A DNA stretch of 64,000 nt from Streptomyces purpureus (GCF_014648195.1 NZ_BMQQ01000016.1:35377-99376), one strand, 5' to 3'. Shown: positions 8,742 through 17,916, numbered from the stretch's first letter. The notes: generated from the sequence alone by a model not told the origin. Numbers and translations: made by a program.

Positions 8742-9647
8742 TCAGCCGATCGCGCGGCCGTGCGCCCGGAGCGTCCGCAGCGCCTCGATCGTGACGACCG
8801 GGCGCGACTCCAGGGCGGTCCCCGGCGCCCACTCCCGCCAGTTGACGGGCCACCCGCCGTCCTCGCGCTGCTCGGCCGCGAGGTGGTCGAGCGAGCGGGT
8901 CAGCTCCTCGTCCGTGAACCAGCGGCGGGCGAGGGAGTCCGGCACGCGTGCGTAGTCGTGCGGATAGTGACGCTCGCCCGGGGCGTAGCCGGGGGCCACC
9001 GGATAGTCGCCGGGCCGCTCAGGGTCGAGGACCGCCAGCCGCTGCTCGCGCACCAGCCGTCCGAGCCGGTCCGCCGCCGCCTCGGCCCGCGCCCGGTCCG
9101 GGACGCCGTCCAGGAAGGCGACGGCGGCCTGGATCTCGTACGGATGGGACTTGTCGATCGCGTCGATCGCGGCCCAGCAGAAGTCCGTGGCCCGAAAGAG
9201 CCAGGCGTGCCACACCTGGTTGCGGTGCAGGAGCCCGACCACCGGGCCGGTCGCCAGGAGATCACCCTTCGGGTGATCCGTGACCGTGAGGAACGGCGCA
9301 TGCGGATAGCCGCGCAGCGACGGGTGGAGTGCGGGCAGCGCGCCCTCGTGCGTGGACACGTCCGTGAGGTAGCGGCAGATCCGCTCCACCCGCAGCCCGC
9401 CGCACCGGCCGATGGAGTCCAGCACGCGCAGGGCGTGCGCGGTGTGCAGGGGCTGGCTGACCGGGCCGCGCAGGTCGGGTTCGAGGGCGTGGCCGTAGCC
9501 GCCGTCCTCGTTGAGGTAGGCGGAGAGCGCGGCCTCGACGGGGTCGGCGCCGCCGCGCAGGAAGTGGTAAGCGAACCGCCGCTGTTCGAGCACGCGGGCC
9601 GTCAGCCAGATGAAGTGTTCGGCTCGTGCGAGGGGAGTTCCAGCCAT
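8742..9647 (-). CDS. prenyltransferase/terpene cyclase-like alpha-alpha toroid protein of unknown function
   Basis: This 301-aa soluble protein contains repeats typical of alpha/alpha-toroid enzymes. These are the segment NEDGGYGHALEPDLRGP near residue 46, an SQPLHTAHALRVLD helix, and a C-terminal QREDGGWPVNW motif resembling the QW motifs of squalene-hopene cyclases. It lacks an obvious DxDD cyclase acid motif, so a cyclase activity is not claimed. Similar uncharacterised proteins occur in actinobacteria, as far as I recall. It is divergent from the DUF3046 gene, with 79 bp between starts. Confidence 0.72.
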   Translation of the reverse strand: MAGTPLARAEHFIWLTARVLEQRRFAYHFLRGGADPVEAALSAYLNEDGGYGHALEPDLRGPVSQPLHTAHALRVLDSIGRCGGLRVERICRYLTDVSTHEGALPALHPSLRGYPHAPFLTVTDHPKGDLLATGPVVGLLHRNQVWHAWLFRATDFCWAAIDAIDKSHPYEIQAAVAFLDGVPDRARAEAAADRLGRLVREQRLAVLDPERPGDYPVAPGYAPGERHYPHDYARVPDSLARRWFTDEELTRSLDHLAAEQREDGGWPVNWREWAPGTALESRPVVTIEALRTLRAHGRAIG

Positions 9648-9714
9648 GTACCGACCGTAGGGGGCCTCGGCCGCCGGAGAAGCCCTACGGGCCGGGCTGC
9701 ACTCTCAGGGGCGG

Positions 9715-9720
9715 GATACT
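9715..9720 (+). promoter_or_regulatory. -10 hexamer of a leaderless promoter for the DUF3046 gene
   Basis: GATACT lies exactly 6 nt before the ATG at 9727, consistent with a leaderless transcript. Confidence 0.45.
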
Positions 9721-9726
9721 GAAGTC

Positions 9727-9921
9727 ATGCGGTTGACGATTTTCTGGGAACGGATGGCGGACCACTTCGGTGAGGGGTACGCCGAGTCCTTCGCGCGTGA
9801 CCACGTCATGTCCGAGCTCGGTGGCCGGACGGTACGTGAAGCGCTGGACTCCGGCTGGGAGGCCAAGGACGTGTGGCGGGCGGTCTGCGCGGCCGTGGAC
9901 ATCCCCGCCGACAAACACTGA
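9727..9921 (+). CDS. DUF3046 family protein
   Basis: This 64-aa small acidic protein matches the actinobacterial DUF3046 family, typically 60-70 aa and commonly encoded near recA. Recognisable elements are MRLTIFWERM at the start, the central HVMSELGGRTVREAL and the ending WRAVCAAVDIP. No biochemical role is known. It is followed directly by tandem 9-bp and 6-bp repeats and then by the AI-2E-type permease gene. Confidence 0.85.
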   Translation: MRLTIFWERMADHFGEGYAESFARDHVMSELGGRTVREALDSGWEAKDVWRAVCAAVDIPADKH

Positions 9922-9925
9922 CGCC

Positions 9926-9979
9926 GGTGGACCCGGTGGACCCGGTGGACCCGGTGGACCCGGCGGACTCGGCAGACGC
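9926..9979. repeat. tandem 9-bp repeat (GGTGGACCC), six units
   Basis: There are four perfect copies of GGTGGACCC (9926-9961) followed by two degenerate copies (GGCGGACTC, GGCAGACGC), starting 5 nt after the DUF3046 stop codon. The repeat is not inside a gene I can support. Confidence 0.9.
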
Positions 9980-9994
9980 CGGGATCCGCTGACT

Positions 9995-10036
<42 letters not shown>

Positions 10037-10133
10037 GGTCCGCGGCCCGCCCCTGGCCCGTCGGCTGACCGCGCACGGTCTGGTCGCCGGCCGTGACCTG
10101 CGGGGGCCCCGGCCGGTTGTCGGTGCCGTGCGC

Positions 10134-10139
10134 GAGACT
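10134..10139 (+). promoter_or_regulatory. candidate -10 of a leaderless permease promoter
   Basis: GAGACT lies 6 nt before the GTG at 10146. The same GAGACT-6-GTG arrangement precedes miaA at 30337, which supports the start choice although the hexamer is not a perfect TANNNT. Confidence 0.3.
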
Positions 10140-10145
10140 GGCTCG

Positions 10146-11450
10146 GTGGCCCCGACTGACGAGACCGAGAAGCGCACCGAGACGACCCCCACCGATCCCG
10201 CCGTGGTGACGGCGCCCCAGGCGGACGGCCCCGAGCCCGTCACCGGCGGCCTGGACGCCGGACCCCGCCGGCCGGATGGCGCCCCCGCGGCCCCCGCCGC
10301 CCCGTCCGCGCGGATGCCCAGATGGCTGCCCCGCGCGCTGGTTCTCGCCCTCGCCCTCTACGCCTGCTTCCAGCTTGGCAGCTGGGCCTTCCACCAGCTC
10401 ATCGGCCTGCTGATCAACATCCTGATCGCCTTCTTCCTGGCGCTCGCGATAGAGCCGGCCGTGGGCCGCATGGCGGCCCGTGGGATGCGCCGCGGCCTGG
10501 CCACGTTCCTGGTCTTCTTCACGATCATGGTGGTGGCGGTCGGCTTCGTCGTCCTGCTCGGCTCGATGCTGGCCGGACAGATCGTGGGGATGGTCGAGGA
10601 GTTCCCCAAGTACCTCGACTCGCTGATCAGCTGGAGCAACCACACCTTCAACACCGAGTTGTCCCGGGTCGAGGTCCAGGACAGCCTGTTGCGCTCGGAC
10701 TGGCTGCGCAAGTACGTCCAGAACAGCGCCACCGGTGTCCTCGACGTCTCCGCCACCGTCCTTGGCGGGCTGTTCAAGCTGCTGACGATCTTCCTGTTCT
10801 CGTTCTACTTCGCCGCGGACGGGCCCCGGCTGCGGCGGGCGCTGTGCTCCGTACTGCCGCCTGCCCGCCAGGCCGAGGTGCTGCGGGCGTGGGAGATCGC
10901 CGTCGACAAGACGGGCGGCTACCTCTACTCACGCGGGCTGATGGCGCTGATCTCCGGGGTGGCGCACTACATCCTCCTGCAGATCCTCGACGTGCCGTAC
11001 GCCCCCGCGCTCGCCGTCTGGGTCGGGCTCGTCTCCCAGTTCCTGCCCACCATCGGCACGTACCTTGCGGGCGCGCTGCCCATGCTGATCGCCTTCACCG
11101 AGGACCCCTGGTACGCGGTGTACGTGCTCGCCTTCGTCGTGATCTACCAGCAGTTCGAGAACTATGTCCTCCAGCCGAAGCTGACCTCGAAGACCGTCGA
11201 CATCCACCCCGCTGTGGCGTTCGGCTCGGTCATCGCCGGAACGGCCCTGCTCGGGGCGGTCGGCGCGCTGATCGCGATCCCCGCCGTCGCCACGCTCCAG
11301 GCCTTCCTGGGGGCCTACGTGAAGCGGTACGCGGTGACGGACGACCCACGGGTTCACGGCCACCGGCGGTACGGCGAGATGGTCCTGGCGCGGGTCCAGC
11401 GCGCCCTGAACGCCAAGAAGGACCAGGCGCCGCCCGCGCACGACGCCTGA
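10146..11450 (+). CDS. AI-2E family transporter (PerM-like membrane protein)
   Basis: About 434 aa. A hydrophilic Asp/Glu/Pro-rich N-terminus of about 60 residues precedes some eight membrane segments. The C-terminal half has the AI-2E exporter (PerM/TqsA) pattern: SRGLMALISGVAHYILL, VSQFLPTIGTYLAG, YQQFENYVLQPKL and GTALLGAVGALIAIPAVA. Members are called autoinducer-2 or small-solute exporters, but the substrate is not known for actinobacterial ones. The GTG at 10146 follows a -10-like hexamer by 6 nt; the frame is open back to 10026, so the start is uncertain. The gene converges on the frameshifted propeller gene. Confidence 0.88.
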   Translation: MAPTDETEKRTETTPTDPAVVTAPQADGPEPVTGGLDAGPRRPDGAPAAPAAPSARMPRWLPRALVLALALYACFQLGSWAFHQLIGLLINILIAFFLALAIEPAVGRMAARGMRRGLATFLVFFTIMVVAVGFVVLLGSMLAGQIVGMVEEFPKYLDSLISWSNHTFNTELSRVEVQDSLLRSDWLRKYVQNSATGVLDVSATVLGGLFKLLTIFLFSFYFAADGPRLRRALCSVLPPARQAEVLRAWEIAVDKTGGYLYSRGLMALISGVAHYILLQILDVPYAPALAVWVGLVSQFLPTIGTYLAGALPMLIAFTEDPWYAVYVLAFVVIYQQFENYVLQPKLTSKTVDIHPAVAFGSVIAGTALLGAVGALIAIPAVATLQAFLGAYVKRYAVTDDPRVHGHRRYGEMVLARVQRALNAKKDQAPPAHDA

Positions 11451-11527
11451 CCCTCTCGAAGCCGCGCCGTCGTACCTGTGACATGGAGAGATCCTGTGTG
11501 CAGGCCAGGAGCCGGCATCTCCAGGCG

Positions 11528-12759
11528 TCACGCAGGCAGTTTCAGCTCACGAGAGGATTGCCCTGGAGGTTTGCTTCCCCGCACGGCCAGGGGGCCCAGT
11601 GGTGTACGGAAGACCAGGATCTCGTTGTCCAGGGAGACGACGACTCTGCCTTCGCTCAGCAGTAGCGCACGACCGATGACCGCTCGGCTCTCATCCATGG
11701 CGAACAGTTCGTGTCCGGCGAGGTCCGTGTCCACGGCGAGTAGCTTGCCGTCTCGCCAGAAGACCGCGGTACCCTCGCGGTCCATCGCGGGGTGGGACGT
11801 GTAGTAGCCCGTCAGCGCCGGCCCGTCCACGAGGTTGTTGTCCGGTGCGAGCCGCCGGAAACGTGACCTCGAAGGCAGGTGGTTTTCGAGCTCGGGGCCG
11901 CTGACGCCGCCATCCCTGTCGACGAGCATGGCCATGTGGCTGGCCCAGCGCCCGGTTTCGGCGCCGTCCCGGCCGAAGCGGCCGGTCGTGAACGCGCCGT
12001 AGCCCTGCGATCCGATCAGGAACTGGCCAGGGCCAGCTATCGCCTTTCGGCCCGTGGGAGCGGGAGCGGTGGCCGATACGGTCTCGCCGTTGTCCTGGTC
12101 AAGGAAGAACGTCCTCCCGATGCCGCCCCGAGTATCGGTGAAGCTGGCTGCGATCCGGTCGGCCGACACGAGCAGTGGCTCCCAGTGGTCTACGCCGATC
12201 TCCTCCGGGACCCATGGCCTACGCGGCCCGATCTCCCATCCGGTCCGGTCTCCCATCTCCACCACACCCGGGAACGACACCGCACCGAGCGTGATCGGTA
12301 CGGTCCAGAGGCACTCGCCCTCTCGCGTGCACCGGGCCACGCGCGGCTCCGGTACAGACATGGGCCCGCTTCGGTCTCCGCGTACCAGGCGGGAGCTGCT
12401 GACCCAGGAAATGACGAACCCGTCATCGAGGAGGACGAACGCGCCGATCTCCTCATCGGGGCGGCACTCCGGGCGGGCGGTGGTCCAGTGGATCCGTCCG
12501 GCAGAACGCCTTCAAGGAGTCGACCGTCGCGGTCCGGGCAGGCGATCCACAGCGTGCCGTCCGTAGACAGCCGGGATTGTGGCCTGCCCGTCCCGGGGTA
12601 GGTCCGCTGCCACGCCACCTTGCCTGAAAGGTCGACCCTCGTGATGACGGTCGTCAGCGGATTCGTACCGTAGCCGGTCACAGTCAATGGCCCGGAGGGA
12701 TCGGACGTGCCCACGGCCCGGACCTGGCCCGGCATGGTGAAACGCGATGGGAGGGTCAT
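11528..12759 (-). pseudogene. beta-propeller (PQQ/WD-like repeat) protein gene broken by a frameshift
   Basis: Two overlapping minus-strand frames together read as one protein of about 410 aa. The N-terminal part starts at the ATG at 12759 (MTLPSRFTMPGQ...) and carries LSGKVAWQRTYPG and RDGRLLEGVLPDG, the strand pattern of PQQ-type propeller blades. Near 12480-12500 the sense passes to a second frame (GRIHWTTARPECRPDEEIG, then VARCTREGECLWTVPI) that runs to the stop at 11528. A single-base insertion or deletion would explain it; a sequencing error is possible. Codon third positions look less G/C-biased than in neighbours, which suggests acquisition. The second frame alone also offers a 277-aa ORF from 12361. 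Function unknown. Confidence 0.68.
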
Positions 12760-13035
12760 GCGTCCGCATCGTGCCGCATCGTGTGGTGTCCGCTCGGACG
12801 TCGTTGGAGAACCACTGGGCGGATACCCGCTGCCCGAGGCTCGTCACCTGGTGATCGCCCTCGGCCAGTCGGCGGTGTGCGTGCGTCATGGCCCGGGTGG
12901 ACCGCAGGTGCTCCGGTGATCTCATCGAGGGGCTGACCGAAGGCGGAGGCCCGGCCAGAGCCGGCACGGTGGTGGCAGCGGGCGGGGCCGATGTCGCTAA
13001 GCCACAGCGCCGTCGCGGTCTGCGGGGCGGCGCGC
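12760..13035. other. intergenic stretch upstream of recA without a supported gene
   Basis: Between the propeller gene and the recA promoter I see no reading frame with a ribosome-binding site and plausible codon bias. A 99-codon minus-strand frame (12756-13055) starts inside the recA promoter and is not believable. The stretch may hold decayed sequence linked to the neighbouring broken gene. Confidence 0.5.
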
Positions 13036-13064
13036 TTGACACCGAAATCGAACATCTATTCTTA
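13036..13064 (+). promoter_or_regulatory. recA promoter
   Basis: A perfect TTGACA -35 is at 13036-13041. Candidate -10 hexamers fall at 13057-13065 (TATTCT at 15 bp, TTCTTA at 17 bp spacing). The putative LexA box lies between and across these elements, the right place for SOS repression. The transcript leader would be roughly 165 nt. Confidence 0.55.
13050..13061 (+). promoter_or_regulatory. LexA (SOS) box of recA
   Basis: GAACATCTATTC matches the Gram-positive/actinobacterial LexA consensus GAAC-N4-GTTC with one mismatch in the right half. It overlaps the recA -10 region. A near-identical box is known upstream of other Streptomyces recA genes as far as I recall. Confidence 0.75.
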
Positions 13065-13239
13065 TGGGGTTCCAGGCCCGGTGTGTTTCCCGGGGGTGGC
13101 CTGGCGTGGGGCAAGCTGTCGGTAGGGAGTTGTCGACGGAGTTGTCCACAGGTCGGAGGGACGCCGGGGCCCATTGTCAGTGGCAGGGGTTAGCGTCTTT
13201 CACGTGAAGCGATCGACTCAAGCAAATCGGGTGGAACCC

Positions 13240-14370
<1,131 letters not shown>

Positions 14371-14373
14371 CCC

Positions 14374-14940
14374 GTGACCGGCCGCACCGAATGGCCGGGC
14401 GACAGCGCCGACTCGTCGAGGGCCGAGAAGGAGCTGTCGCCCCAGGATCCCGCTGAGCGGGCGCGGGCGATCTGCCTGCGCCTGCTCACCGGGACCCCGA
14501 GGACCCGCAAGCAGCTCGCGGACGCGCTGCGCAAGCGGGAGATCCCGGACGAGGTCGCCGAGGAGATCCTCTCCCGCTTCGAGGACGTCGGTCTGATCGA
14601 CGACGCGGCCTTCGCGGGGGCCTGGGTGGAGTCCCGCCACCACGGCCGGGGCCTCGCCCGGCGCGCGCTCGCGCGGGAGCTGCGTACCAAGGGCGTGGAC
14701 CCCGCCCTCATCCAGGAGGCCGTGGACCGGCTCGACTCCGAACAGGAGGAGGAGCGGGCCCGCGACCTGGTCGCCCGGAAGCTCCGGGCGACCCGCGGGC
14801 TCGAACGGGACCGCAGACTCCGCAGACTCGCCGGCATGCTCGCCCGCAAGGGATACCCGGAGGGCATGGCCCTGCGGGTGGTCCGCCAGGCACTGGAGGA
14901 AGAGGGCGAGGACACCGAGGGCCTGGACGAGCCCTTCTGA
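14374..14940 (+). CDS. recX: recombination regulator RecX
   Basis: This 188-aa RecX protein binds RecA filaments and modulates recombinase activity. The three-helix RecX repeats are visible from about residue 25 (ARAICLRLLTGTPRTRKQL, EEILSRFEDVGLIDDAAFA, ARRALARELRTKGVD). The GTG start is 3 nt after the recA stop, so it is cotranscribed and SOS-controlled with recA. The residues before about 25 are poorly conserved linker. Confidence 0.95.
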   Translation: MTGRTEWPGDSADSSRAEKELSPQDPAERARAICLRLLTGTPRTRKQLADALRKREIPDEVAEEILSRFEDVGLIDDAAFAGAWVESRHHGRGLARRALARELRTKGVDPALIQEAVDRLDSEQEEERARDLVARKLRATRGLERDRRLRRLAGMLARKGYPEGMALRVVRQALEEEGEDTEGLDEPF

Positions 14941-14981
14941 CCCCCGGGGAGGGCCTGGGCGAGCGCCCTCCCACCCCGGCG

Positions 14982-15183
14982 TCCGGGCGCCCTGGCCCGA
15001 AGGGGCACAGCCGCCTCAGGCCCCCGGTCCCCGCACCGGCCGCCCCGCCTCCGGGCGCCCCAGCCGGCGTGGCACTGCTGCCTCAGGCCCCCGATTCCCG
15101 CACCGGCAGCCCTACCTCCGGGCGCCCTGGCCCGAGGGTCACGGCCGCCTCAGGCCCCCGATTCCCGCACCGGCAGCCCCGCC
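14982..15183. repeat. three tandem copies of a 67-68 bp unit ending in the rhodanese gene
   Basis: The units are 14982-15049, 15050-15116 and 15117-15183, each starting TCCGGGCGCCC and containing CCTCAGGCCCCCG(A/G)TTCCCGCACCGGC or a close variant. The third unit contains the last eleven codons and the stop of the minus-strand rhodanese gene. The first two units are therefore duplicated copies of that gene's 3' end, each still carrying the complement of the stop codon. Confidence 0.85.
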
Positions 15184-15569
15184 TCCTTCCAGGCCTGGAA
15201 GCCGCCGATCAGGTCGGTCGCCCGACGCAGCCCCAACTGCCGCAGGGAGGCCGCCGCGAACGAGGACGCGTACCCCTCGTTGCACAGCACCACCACCCGC
15301 AGATCGTGGCTGGTCGCCTGCGGCAGCCGGTGGCTGCCCCGCGGGTCGAGACGCCACTCCAACTCGTTGCGCTCGACGAGGACCGCGCCCGGGATGACCC
15401 CGTCGCGTTCCCGCTGCGCCTGGTAGCGGGTGTCCACGAGCAGGACGTCCCCGGCCTCGAACGCCGCGAAGGCGTCCCGCGCCGAGATCCGGTCGAGACC
15501 GCGGCGCGTGGCCTCAAGGAGTTCGTCGACCGAGGTGCGCGTCGCCGGCGTCGCGTGGAAGGAGCTCAA
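15150..15569 (-). CDS. rhodanese-like domain sulfurtransferase
   Basis: This 139-aa single rhodanese domain protein has the LLVDTRYQAQRERDGVIPGAVLV core (about residues 42-64) and the active-site loop CNEGYASS, which provides the persulfide-forming cysteine, near residue 96. The start is TTG at 15569, preceded by GGAGG at 7 nt spacing and overlapping the cysteine dioxygenase stop (TTGA). The two are therefore translationally coupled. It probably handles sulfane sulfur or sulfite arising from cysteine oxidation. The last codons form part of a threefold tandem repeat that extends downstream. Confidence 0.88.
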   Translation of the reverse strand: MSSFHATPATRTSVDELLEATRRGLDRISARDAFAAFEAGDVLLVDTRYQAQRERDGVIPGAVLVERNELEWRLDPRGSHRLPQATSHDLRVVVLCNEGYASSFAAASLRQLGLRRATDLIGGFQAWKEAGLPVRESGA

Positions 15570-16096
15570 CTCCAGTCCTCCGGCCCCTCGACCTGCTGAA
15601 GATTGAGCACCGCGCCCGACCGGCTGTAGCGCCGGATCAACGGCAGCGGGGGGTGGTACACGTGCACCGACACGGCGTGCTCCTCGGTCGACTCGTTCAG
15701 CACCTCGTGCACATGGTGCTGCCCGAAGGCGCGGCCCTCGCCGGCTGTCAACGCCCGTTCCCGGTCGACGCCTTCATGAAGTTCAAGGGTCTTCCAGCCG
15801 TCGGCGGGCAGCCGCACGGCCAGGGAGTTCTCCTTCAGCGTGCCACGGGCGGTGGCGAAGGCGCCGAGCGACTCGGCATGGTCGTGCCAGCCGGTTCCGG
15901 TGCCGGGAGGCCAGCCGATGAGCCAGGCCTCGCTGCCGCCGGGGCCGTCGAGCCGTAGCCACGTACGGCCCTCGGGGTCGAGGGGGAGTGAGGCGATCAG
16001 CGCGGTGTCGGCGGCGGTACGGCGGACGAAGTCGAGGAGTTCCGCGGCGGTCGGCGCCAGCGGGCGTACGACAGATGGGGAAAGAGACTGGGACAT
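15566..16096 (-). CDS. cysteine dioxygenase family protein
   Basis: This 176-aa cupin of the cysteine dioxygenase (CDO type I) family probably oxidises cysteine to cysteine sulfinate with non-haem Fe(II). The iron-binding histidines appear in the WHDHAES motif (about residues 70-76) and in the HHVHEVLNES segment near residue 126. Length is normal for bacterial CDO. It is the first large gene of a leader-peptide-controlled operon with a rhodanese gene overlapping its stop. The start ATG is 84 nt downstream of the cysteine-rich leader peptide. Confidence 0.88.
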   Translation of the reverse strand: MSQSLSPSVVRPLAPTAAELLDFVRRTAADTALIASLPLDPEGRTWLRLDGPGGSEAWLIGWPPGTGTGWHDHAESLGAFATARGTLKENSLAVRLPADGWKTLELHEGVDRERALTAGEGRAFGQHHVHEVLNESTEEHAVSVHVYHPPLPLIRRYSRSGAVLNLQQVEGPEDWS

Positions 16097-16180
16097 GGGA
16101 AACCGTCCTGGAGTTCGCTCGGACGCGCGCGGCGCGCCAAGGCGCGGCAGCGCGTACGGAGAAAGAAAAGGGAGGCGAAT

Positions 16181-16267
16181 TCAGCAGGACGGTCGACACA
16201 CGCAGCCCGCATAGCGGACCAGGTCCATATGGACCCTCCGCCACAGGCGCACATCGGTGTCGGTCAT
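16181..16267 (-). CDS. cysteine-rich leader peptide of the cysteine dioxygenase operon
   Basis: This 28-aa peptide ends in VRYAGCVCRPSC, with three cysteines in its last eight residues followed directly by the stop. The ATG at 16267 is 7 nt downstream of the -10 hexamer of a good promoter, so it would be translated from a leaderless mRNA. An internal ATG at 16228 with GGAGGG five nt upstream could give a 15-aa version. Ribosome stalling at the cysteine codons when Cys-tRNA is scarce would couple to structures in the 84-nt gap before the dioxygenase gene. Similar cysteine leader peptides are known in actinobacteria. Confidence 0.75.
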   Translation of the reverse strand: MTDTDVRLWRRVHMDLVRYAGCVCRPSC

Positions 16268-16274
16268 GGTCGCG

Positions 16275-16303
16275 AGTAGACCACGACCATCAGCGACGGT
16301 CAA
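16275..16303 (-). promoter_or_regulatory. promoter of the leader peptide/cysteine dioxygenase operon
   Basis: On the minus strand TTGACC (16303-16298) and TCTACT (16280-16275) are separated by exactly 17 bp. The leader peptide ATG follows 7 nt after the -10. The -35 overlaps the stop codon of the flavin monooxygenase gene. Confidence 0.7.
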
Positions 16304-17916
16304 TTGACGTCCGCCGTACGGTCGCTGTCGGTGGACACCTGCACACCGCCGCGCACCGCGTCGGCGGCTTCGTGCAGTTCGGCGGGGCGCACCCCCTCGA
16401 ATGCCGCAGCCAGATGGCCGTCCGGCCGTACCAGCAGCACCGTGTGCGCGGGCGCGCCCGGGTACGCCTCGGTCACCAGCAGCTCCGCCTTCGCCGGCAG
16501 CGCGGAGACCGCCGAGGCCAGCCGCGGCATCAGCCCGGCGCTCATCCAGTGCCGCCGCTCCCACACCCCGGTCCCCGGCGCGACCAGGACGACCAGCAGC
16601 CGCCCCCGCCCCAGCCGGTCCCGGAGCCGTACGGTCGTGCCGTCCGGTGCCGTGACCAGGACGTCGTCCACCGGCGCGCCCGTCGGCGTACCCACCGGGG
16701 TCTGCCCGTCGGCGTACGGAGGCGCCAGGGGGGAGTGCGGGTACGCGGGGGGCGCGCCGAGTGGGCCGCGACCCAGATGGCCGTCGGTCAGCAGGGCGTC
16801 ATGGCCCCGGGCGCTGCCCGGCAGATACGTCCGCAGGCCGCCACCGCCGCGCAGGACCGGCAGTGACTGGTCGGCGGCGCGCAGCCGGGAGGCGACGGCG
16901 GTGCGCCGTTCGGTCTGGTAGCTGTCCAGGAGGGTGTCCGAGGGGCCGTGGTGCCAGATGTGGGCCAGCTTCCAGGCCAGGTTGTCGATGTCCCGCAGCC
17001 CTTCGTCCAGGCCCTGCGTGCCGACCGCGCCGAGCAGGTGGGCCGCGTCGCCGGCGAGGAGGACCCGCCCGTCGCGCCAGCGCCGGGCGAGCCGGTGGTG
17101 CAGTGTGTGGACCCCGGTGTCGATCAGCTCGTACGGAGGTGTCTCACCGCACCAGCCGGCCAGGGTGTCGCGGATCCGGGAGACCAGCGCGTCGGGGGTG
17201 ACCAGTTCGCCGCGCGCCGGCAGCAGCCAGTCGATCCGCCAGGCGCCGTCCGGCAGCGGGCGGGCGGTGATCTCCTCACCCGCGCCGCGCCACGGCGGCT
17301 GACGGTGCAGCACGGCCTCGTCGGGCCAGGGGAGTTCGGTGCGCAGCGCCGCGACGGCGTGGCGTTCCACGGCGGTCCGGCCCGGGAAGCGGATGCCGAG
17401 CAGCTTACGGACGGTGGAGCGGGCGCCGTCGCAGCCGACCAGATGGCTGCCGCGCCACCAGTTCGCGCCCGGCCCGCGGGTGTGGGCGGTGACGCCCCTG
17501 TCGTCCTGCTCGATCGAGTCGAGGCGGCTGTCCGGCACGATCTGGATCAGGTCCTCGGTGGCGATGGCGTCCCGCAGGCCGCGGGAGAGCGCATGCTGCG
17601 GAATGTGCAGCGGCGCCGCAGGCGCGAGCGTGTCGTGGTCCCCATCCGTCACACGGAGCTCGATGTGGCGCATCAGTTGCTTGCGGCGCACCGATCGCCA
17701 GCCGACCCACCGGAGTCCCTCGTCACGCAGGGTGGTACAGCCCAGCCGCTCCACCAGGGACGCCATGTCGGCGCGCAGGACAACCGTACGGGCAGGGCGG
17801 GTCTCCTCCTTGCCCGCGCCCTCGTCCAGTACGACGGAGGGAACGTTCTGGGCAGCCAGAGCGAGGGAGAGCGCGAGGCCGACGGGCCCCGCGCCGACGA
17901 CGATCACCGGGTCCAC
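16300..17916 (-). CDS. FAD-dependent aromatic-ring hydroxylase-like monooxygenase
   Basis: About 538 aa. This is a group A flavoprotein monooxygenase of the PheA/MhpA/RdmE type. The FAD Rossmann motif GAGPVGLALSLAL is at about residues 8-20, a DG segment (GCDGARSTVRKLLG) lies mid-protein, and the second FAD motif is GDAAHLLGAVGTQGLDEGL. A thioredoxin-like C-terminal domain completes the usual length. The GTG at 17916 has AGGAG about 7 nt upstream and is preferred over an ATG at 17937 without one. The gene stands alone between the glutamate transporter and the cysteine operon. The substrate is unknown; antibiotic or phenolic hydroxylation are typical family roles. Confidence 0.85.
   Translation of the reverse strand: MDPVIVVGAGPVGLALSLALAAQNVPSVVLDEGAGKEETRPARTVVLRADMASLVERLGCTTLRDEGLRWVGWRSVRRKQLMRHIELRVTDGDHDTLAPAAPLHIPQHALSRGLRDAIATEDLIQIVPDSRLDSIEQDDRGVTAHTRGPGANWWRGSHLVGCDGARSTVRKLLGIRFPGRTAVERHAVAALRTELPWPDEAVLHRQPPWRGAGEEITARPLPDGAWRIDWLLPARGELVTPDALVSRIRDTLAGWCGETPPYELIDTGVHTLHHRLARRWRDGRVLLAGDAAHLLGAVGTQGLDEGLRDIDNLAWKLAHIWHHGPSDTLLDSYQTERRTAVASRLRAADQSLPVLRGGGGLRTYLPGSARGHDALLTDGHLGRGPLGAPPAYPHSPLAPPYADGQTPVGTPTGAPVDDVLVTAPDGTTVRLRDRLGRGRLLVVLVAPGTGVWERRHWMSAGLMPRLASAVSALPAKAELLVTEAYPGAPAHTVLLVRPDGHLAAAFEGVRPAELHEAADAVRGGVQVSTDSDRTADVN

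Noticed and set aside
8694..8748. Terminator spanning the azlD and toroid-gene stop codons
   Set aside because: The 7-bp arms are separated by 41 nt with poor internal pairing, so it is not listed as a feature.
12756..13055. A 99-codon minus-strand frame next to recA
   Set aside because: Its start would lie inside the recA promoter and LexA box, there is no ribosome-binding site, and no similarity is apparent.
14941..15150. A plus-strand gene at 15069-15599 near the triplication
   Set aside because: Pro/Arg/Gly-rich frame caused by the repeats, without a ribosome-binding site; the minus-strand rhodanese gene explains the 3' part.
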